A DNA stretch of 26,771 nucleotides. Origin: GCA-020343675 sp964462945. GTDB lineage: Bacteria > Planctomycetota > Phycisphaerae > Sedimentisphaerales > Anaerobacaceae. This document shows, in pieces, positions 23,192 through 26,771 of the stretch. The notes under the pieces are model-generated. The model ran no database searches and was not told the origin of the DNA. It worked only from the letters and a program-made list of their open reading frames with translations. The stretch is taken from positions 1-26,771 of the forward strand of contig CAYWZW010000072.1 in assembly GCA_964462945.1 (NCBI GenBank), written 5' to 3'. Numbering within the stretch: the stretch's first letter is position 1; each line of letters starts with the position of its first letter. Made by a program: the position numbers and the translations under genes.

Positions 23192-23216
23192 AGGAGTAAC
23201 TCGTACCATCTCCTTT
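23192..23216. repeat. 25-bp repeat, copy 2 (intergenic)
   Basis: An exact copy of 22094-22118, about 100 bp upstream of the prepilin-like gene at 23089. On the minus strand it is in a frame giving RRWYELLL followed a few codons later by a stop, so it may be the broken start of a paralogue of the Ser-rich secreted protein. Confidence 0.75.
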
Positions 23217-23357
23217 CTGCCTTCTTCTTTTTCCGCCTCTTTCTTAACCATGGTCCCCCCCAGCGCGGACAGATCGGTCCTTTTCTTGCTTGACTCCCTG
23301 TACTATCCCAAAACCTCACCATCCATAGCATTTCCTCTGCTATGGTCAGCGCTCAAG

Positions 23358-24290
23358 TCAATACCCTAATCGGCCCCAGGTGGCCCTTTGCATTCTTTGC
23401 AGGTCGTACAGGCCCTCCTCACTCTGCGGCTCGTAATCGCCGCCTTTCAGCTCTTCTACCAACAAACTGCGCCAAGGCGACAGCTTGCGAGGCAAGCGTG
23501 TCACCGTCTCACGCCCTTTCCATTTCCAGTACTCAGCGTGGCCGTCGGCCATCGAGAGCGTCACACCGTCACGATGGTGTACCGGAGGGGGGCTAAACTC
23601 ATGCCACCTGGGCTGAAGATAATAAACGTAGAAATCAGAGCTATCCGGCGTATAGCCCAGATCCATGAAGACCCCGCGCTGAGCCGCGCCGGGGCTTACG
23701 ATCTCCGTCAGTTTGGTCAGTCGCAGCACCGTACTGCCGACGCGTTTCCCGACACATGGGAGGTCCCAACCCCCGCTCTTCGGCACGTACGTCCCTTCGA
23801 CCTCGGCGCCGTTTGCGCCGACGAGCGTGGTGTATGTGAGCAGGTGGCCGCGCCAGCCCCGGGGGCAGTGGTAGATGTCAATGTCTCGAATATAAGGCCA
23901 AAGTGTGCCTTTGCTTCCATCGCTGCTGTTAATAACATCGGCCCGACTCTGACTGTTGGAAGGCGAAAAGGCCCCGCCCACCCAGCCTGTCAATGAGAGG
24001 TGTGCTCCCCTCGGTCCCTTACCCCGTCCGAACGCGCTGAAGGCGCCGCCATAGACAATCTTGCTATCATGCTCTTCGGCGTAGGCGAGCCATGCCAACG
24101 TGAGCTGCTTGAGATTGCTCAGGCACACTGTGCGGTAGGCGCGTTCTCTGGCGCTGCGCAGTACCGGGAAAAGCAGCGCCAGTAGAAGCGCAATGATTGC
24201 GATGACCACCAACAGCTCTATCAACGTGAATGCCTTTGGATTTACGATTGATGAATTACTATTTACTATTTTTGCTTTGCGACGGCCCAT
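23358..24290 (-). CDS. Prepilin-type protein with H-X9-DG domain
   Basis: A 310-aa pseudopilin-like protein from ATG 24290 (GGGAAG seven bases upstream; the frame continues to 24392 without pilin features). The leader MGRRKAKIVNSNSSIVNPKA ends at residue 20, and the helix begins FTLIELLVVIAIIALLLALL with Glu at +5. Alanine instead of glycine at -1 is less common. 'CLSNLKQLTLAWLAYAEEHD' follows, and near the C-terminus HHRDGVTLSMADG is an exact H-X9-DG motif. These domains define a large family in Planctomycetota and Lentisphaerota, often in many copies per genome, thought to be exported through a type II/IV-pilus-like machine. The leader codons resemble the spacer phrase repeats of this window. 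Confidence 0.9.
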   Translation of the reverse strand: MGRRKAKIVNSNSSIVNPKAFTLIELLVVIAIIALLLALLFPVLRSARERAYRTVCLSNLKQLTLAWLAYAEEHDSKIVYGGAFSAFGRGKGPRGAHLSLTGWVGGAFSPSNSQSRADVINSSDGSKGTLWPYIRDIDIYHCPRGWRGHLLTYTTLVGANGAEVEGTYVPKSGGWDLPCVGKRVGSTVLRLTKLTEIVSPGAAQRGVFMDLGYTPDSSDFYVYYLQPRWHEFSPPPVHHRDGVTLSMADGHAEYWKWKGRETVTRLPRKLSPWRSLLVEELKGGDYEPQSEEGLYDLQRMQRATWGRLGY

Positions 24291-24596
24291 GGTTTTGCTT
24301 CCCAACGTAGCGGCTATAGCATGCGTAGAACAACCTCGCCGTTCATGCTGAACTTCTTCTCGCCGTGTGTTCGTCCCAACCGCTAATCTCAAAGGTGCCC
24401 GTCGAACGGCGCTGCCGAATGGCCTTGCCCTCTCAAGGGGATAATCTTCTAACGACTAAATGCCAACAACTTTGGCCAAGCTCTTTGCGCCCCGGCTTGG
24501 CCGTTGCGAAAATTAGCCCTTCTATCATATTAGTACCAAAAATGGCCCAAAAGGGGCAGACTTTTCTGTCATTTTGAAGAAATTTCATTAAAATTC
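24291..24596. other. Intergenic region between ECF sigma and prepilin genes
   Basis: 306 bp with no gene. It contains an 8-bp hairpin, GGCCAAGC (24474-24481) and GCTTGGCC (24495-24502), and an A/T-rich stretch near 24510-24595 next to the sigma-factor stop. The prepilin gene promoter presumably lies here, but no clear sigma-70 boxes stand out, which would fit recognition by the ECF factor. Confidence 0.5.
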
Positions 24597-25232
24597 TTAC
24601 TTACTTCGGCTTTTTCCACGCCTTGGCCGCCCCTTGGCAGGCCCGCCTTCAGCGTCGAGAATTGGCGCCAAGAGCTCTCGCATCCGCCTTCGGGCGCGCT
24701 TGAGGTGGCTTTTAAGAGCTTCCTGTGAACAACCAAGCTTCTGGGCCAGCGTACTGAAGGAGATACGCCTGCTTTGAGATACAGCTAAGGCCTGCCGCTG
24801 CTCGGAAGTCAGCTTGGCTTTTGCCCGTCGAACAGCGGCAGCCAACTCCCTAAGGTAGAGTTCAAGTTCCTGGTCAGACAGCCCGCTGTGGGAACCCTCG
24901 TTTAACTCCGGATGCGCTTTCAAACCCATCTCTGCCACCCTACGGGATTCTCTTATCTCCTTGCTCAGCGTACGTTTAGCTATAGAAAACAAGTATGCCT
25001 CGAAAGACGATTCCGCCCGAAAGTTCTTCCGCCGCTCCCAGAGGCAAACGAAGACTTTCTGAGTCAAATCTTCGGCCAAAGTCAGATCAGTACCCCGTCT
25101 GACAAACAAGTGCATTAGGGTTGGGGCAAACCTGGTATAGAGGCGCTCAAACGCCTCAAAATCACCAGCGGGCACCCTTTGCATCAGCCTGGTGCTTTCG
25201 TCAACCAGCCCTTTTGAGTTTCGGGCCACCAT
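24597..25232 (-). CDS. ECF-type RNA polymerase sigma factor
   Basis: A 211-aa cytosolic sigma factor of the extracytoplasmic-function group. Region 2 spans about 20-95 ('DFEAFERLYTRFAPTLMHLF', 'AEDLTQKVFVCLWERR', 'FEAYLFSIAKRTLSKEIRES'). Region 4 spans about 138-190 ('LTSEQRQALAVSQSRRISFS', 'TLAQKLGCSQEALKSHLKRA'), with a helix-turn-helix for the -35 element. Regions 1 and 3 are absent, as expected. The C-terminal 20 residues are very basic. No anti-sigma gene is adjacent, so control may be by level or by a distant partner. It is the first gene of a minus-strand run of envelope genes and may switch them on; this is inference. Confidence 0.9.
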   Translation of the reverse strand: MVARNSKGLVDESTRLMQRVPAGDFEAFERLYTRFAPTLMHLFVRRGTDLTLAEDLTQKVFVCLWERRKNFRAESSFEAYLFSIAKRTLSKEIRESRRVAEMGLKAHPELNEGSHSGLSDQELELYLRELAAAVRRAKAKLTSEQRQALAVSQSRRISFSTLAQKLGCSQEALKSHLKRARRRMRELLAPILDAEGGPAKGRPRRGKSRSK

Positions 25233-25426
25233 TGCTCCTGCTTCCTTTGAGCCCCAAACGGGGCTTCTTCCGCGCTAAGCGCACACTCTACCTCTCCTTA
25301 TTAAATAGCGATTCTCAAGGGGCAAATGTTGATATGAATTTGCGAAAAATCTTGAAAACTTGCAGAAAAATTTCATCGCCAAATGTAACTCATTTTCTCT
25401 AAAGGGTTTACGGATCGGCGAAAGAT

Positions 25427-25475
25427 AGGACACAGAACACAGGAGACAGGACACAGCACACAGGACACAGAGCAT
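25427..25475. repeat. Seven-copy tandem array of a 7-bp unit (AGGACAC)
   Basis: Seven consecutive heptamers: AGGACAC, AGAACAC, AGGAGAC, AGGACAC, AGCACAC, AGGACAC, AGAGCAT. The array then passes into CAGG-NNAT-CAGG words until about 25535. Each unit differs from the consensus by zero to three bases. Confidence 0.85.
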
Positions 25476-25560
25476 CGGGGACCAGAAAACCAGGGTATCA
25501 GGTAGTGGCTATCAGGAAATCAGGGCATCAGGGGGCCTTGGCATTGATTATTTACTATTG

Positions 25561-25609
25561 ACGATTTGCGATTGACAGACTCGTCCGGCACGTCTTTTTG
25601 ACGGATTGA
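25561..25609. repeat. 48-bp dispersed repeat (second copy of 18501-18548)
   Basis: The first 20 bases, ACGATTTGCGATTGACAGAC, are identical to 18501-18520. The rest (CGTCCGGCAC, then TTTGACGGATTGA) differs by a few substitutions and one single-base indel. Confidence 0.85.
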
Positions 25610-25664
25610 TGCTCGATGTGCGATTCTCGATGGCGGAGCGTAGCGCAGATCCGGCTCTTTTCCA

Positions 25665-25693
25665 TTGCAGATTGTTACCCAAAGCGATATGAT
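25665..25693 (+). promoter_or_regulatory. Promoter of the MNT-HEPN operon, predicted leaderless
   Basis: TTGCAG (25665-25670), a 17-base spacer and TATGAT (25688-25693). The predicted transcription start falls at about 25700, the A of the ATG. No ribosome site precedes the start codon, so a leaderless mRNA is likely. Confidence 0.5.
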
Positions 25694-25699
25694 TAGAAT

Positions 25700-26029
25700 A
25701 TGGTAGCGACAAGACAACAAGCGTTGGAAATAGCCTCAAAGGTCCGAAGCGAGCTTGAGAAGTTGTACGGCCAAAGGCTTCGCGGAGTATATCTTTACGG
25801 TTCAGCCGCACGCGACCAGCTCACGCAGGACAGCGATATCGACATTGCCATCGTTCTTGACGAGATTCCCGACCGTTTTGCCGAGCATGAGCGGACCGGC
25901 GATTTAGGCTCACAAATCAGCTTGGAATACAATACGCTCGTGACGTTTCTTTTCATTGCGGAGTCCGACTTTAACGAGGGGCTGTTTACGATACACCGAG
26001 TCATCAAACGGGAAGGCGTCCCTGTATGA
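25700..26029 (+). CDS. MNT-type minimal nucleotidyltransferase (antitoxin-like)
   Basis: A 109-aa protein with the minimal nucleotidyltransferase signature GSx10DxD: G34-S35 in VYLYGSAARD and D46/D48 in TQDSDIDIAIVL. Stand-alone enzymes of this group pair with HEPN proteins; the characterised MntA adds AMP to a tyrosine of its HEPN partner and silences its RNase. The gene overlaps the HEPN gene by four bases (ATGA), which fits a toxin-antitoxin or related defence pair. Length is typical. It is likely translated from a leaderless mRNA. Confidence 0.88.
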   Translation: MVATRQQALEIASKVRSELEKLYGQRLRGVYLYGSAARDQLTQDSDIDIAIVLDEIPDRFAEHERTGDLGSQISLEYNTLVTFLFIAESDFNEGLFTIHRVIKREGVPV

Positions 26030-26400
26030 GAAAGGATGTTCAGAGGCACCTTCAAAGCGCGGCGATGTTCCTTCAAGAAAGCGAACACCTGTTTTCAGGT
26101 GGCTTCCATAACGGAACGGTGGGGCGGGCTTACTACGCCATGTTCCATGCCGCCACCGCAGCACTTCTCGCCAAAGATATTGAGAGAACCTCCCACCATG
26201 CGATCATTTCAGCTTTTGGTGAGTTTCTTGCCAAGCCGGGTCTTGTGGACGAAAGGCTCCACAGATACATCATCGAAGCATTTACGCTGCGGAACGACTG
26301 CGATTACCTGGCCCCGTTCGAGGCGGACGAACCTCAGGCCGCGACGACCCTGCAGAGGGCAAAGGAATTCGTGGAAGTCTGTCGAAATCTCTGCAAATAA
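26026..26400 (+). CDS. HEPN domain protein (UPF0332 type), putative toxin partner of MNT
   Basis: A 124-aa all-helical protein with the HEPN/PF05168 block 'VGRAYYAMFHAATAALLAKD' (32-51), 'SHHAIISAFGEFLAKPG' and 'FTLRNDCDYLAPFEADEPQA'. The partner residue set is R89-N-D-C-D-Y94. The RX4-6H ribonuclease motif of HepT-type toxins is not present, because no histidine follows at the expected spacing. That is normal for the UPF0332 branch but makes RNase activity uncertain. It overlaps the MNT gene by four bases and would be coupled in translation. Its role could be toxin, or substrate and regulator for the nucleotidyltransferase. Confidence 0.85.
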   Translation: MRKDVQRHLQSAAMFLQESEHLFSGGFHNGTVGRAYYAMFHAATAALLAKDIERTSHHAIISAFGEFLAKPGLVDERLHRYIIEAFTLRNDCDYLAPFEADEPQAATTLQRAKEFVEVCRNLCK

Positions 26401-26771
26401 TCACAGTCGTCTCTCGATCTCAGATGCTGGATACTCGATCCTGGATACTTGTCATCCCTGCGGGAGCAAGGGCAGTCGTCAATCGAAAATCGTAAACCTG
26501 TCCTGAGCAAGGTCGAAGGATCGCCAATCACAAAGCCCCCTGGTCTCCCGATGGCCTGATAACCGCCCTTCCTGCTTCGTAGGATGGTGCCGCGTCGCTG
26601 CCCCACCGTAAGCACCGTCAGGCATCCCTTGCGGGAGTGTCCCTAAGGGAATGCGGTTTCTTATTTGATGGGCCAGCCCGCCTTACGTCTGGCGGGCCAG
26701 CCGCCGGGGGCGATTGTTGTTCTTCCATTCACGTCATTAACTTGGATCGAATGGCTTCAAAAGACACCGAC
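26401..26771. other. Right-end spacer with phrase repeats and hairpins
   Basis: 371 bp. The left part has the words CTCGATCTC, GCTGGATACT and CTCGATCCTGGATA (compare 18629-18641), and then CCTGAGCAAGGTCGAAGGA (26501-26520), a phrase common in bacterial spacer repeats. Two small hairpins, TCCC-TTGC-GGGA (26625-26636) and TCCCT-A-AGGGA (26640-26650), precede GCCCGCC/GGCGGGC (26676-26697). An ATG at 26751 opens a frame to the window edge (MASKDTD) with only a weak GGA upstream, so it could be the start of another gene but cannot be supported. Confidence 0.5.

Larger units (their letters stand above)
25233..25699. other. Intergenic region rich in phrase repeats
   Basis: 467 bp between the divergent sigma-factor and MNT genes, with no supported gene. 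It holds the seven-base tandem array at 25427-25475, ATCAGG words to about 25535, and the long phrase shared with 18501-18548 at 25561-25609. The MNT promoter is at the right end. A 66-codon minus-strand frame here is only the translation of the tandem array. Confidence 0.65.

Noticed and set aside
25275..25475. Small hydrophobic protein on the minus strand (MLCVLCAVSCLLCSVSYL...)
   Set aside because: The hydrophobic stretch is simply the heptamer array read in frame. There is no ribosome site.
25427..25535. CRISPR array
   Set aside because: The repeat unit is seven bases, imperfect and without spacers, and no cas genes are in the window.

Overview
The window looks like a chromosomal piece of a Planctomycetota genome, most likely Phycisphaerae-like; this is inferred from content, as there is no rRNA gene to confirm it. 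Supporting signs are a planctomycete-style Ser/Thr kinase N-lobe at the left edge, two exported DUF1080 proteins, two prepilin-leader proteins with an H-X9-DG or H-X9-DW tail, remnants of a kinase and of a WecA-like transferase, and intergenic DNA built from short recurring phrases.

Layout. 1-3663 (all minus): start of a Ser/Thr kinase, DUF1080 lipoprotein, stand-alone EF-Tu domain-2-like protein, second DUF1080 protein, and tadA. 3843-5945 (minus): an S46 dipeptidyl-peptidase. 6063-6893: a gene-decay scar holding a tRNA 3'-end-like hairpin, a kinase C-lobe fragment (plus) and a WecA-like tail (minus) that ends at a terminator hairpin. 6966-10280 (plus): mprF and a five-TPR lipoprotein. 10526-12502 (minus): a restriction-modification-like module of a truncated DPPF methyltransferase, an intact DPPY methyltransferase and a candidate PD-(D/E)xK nuclease. 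It is divergent from an HNH protein with a glycine-zipper tail (12672-13091). 13219-13917 (minus): DUF5678 plus a retropepsin-like protein. 14727-18487 (plus): dnaG and rpoD behind a clear sigma-70 promoter. 19009-25232 (minus): ECF sigma factor, two prepilin-like proteins, a Ser/Gly/Asp-rich secreted protein, a small membrane protein and a large exported protein. 25700-26400 (plus): an MNT/HEPN toxin-antitoxin-like pair between repeat-rich spacers.

How the parts relate. dnaG and rpoD form the housekeeping core. The 10.5-13.9 kb stretch is accessory and defence-like. The 19-25 kb block reads as an envelope or secretion cluster that the ECF sigma factor may control. Phrase-like repeats occupy the spacers after rpoD and on both sides of the MNT/HEPN pair, and related words form the coding leaders of the prepilin-like genes.

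All assignments come from reading translated sequence and motifs; no database search was run.
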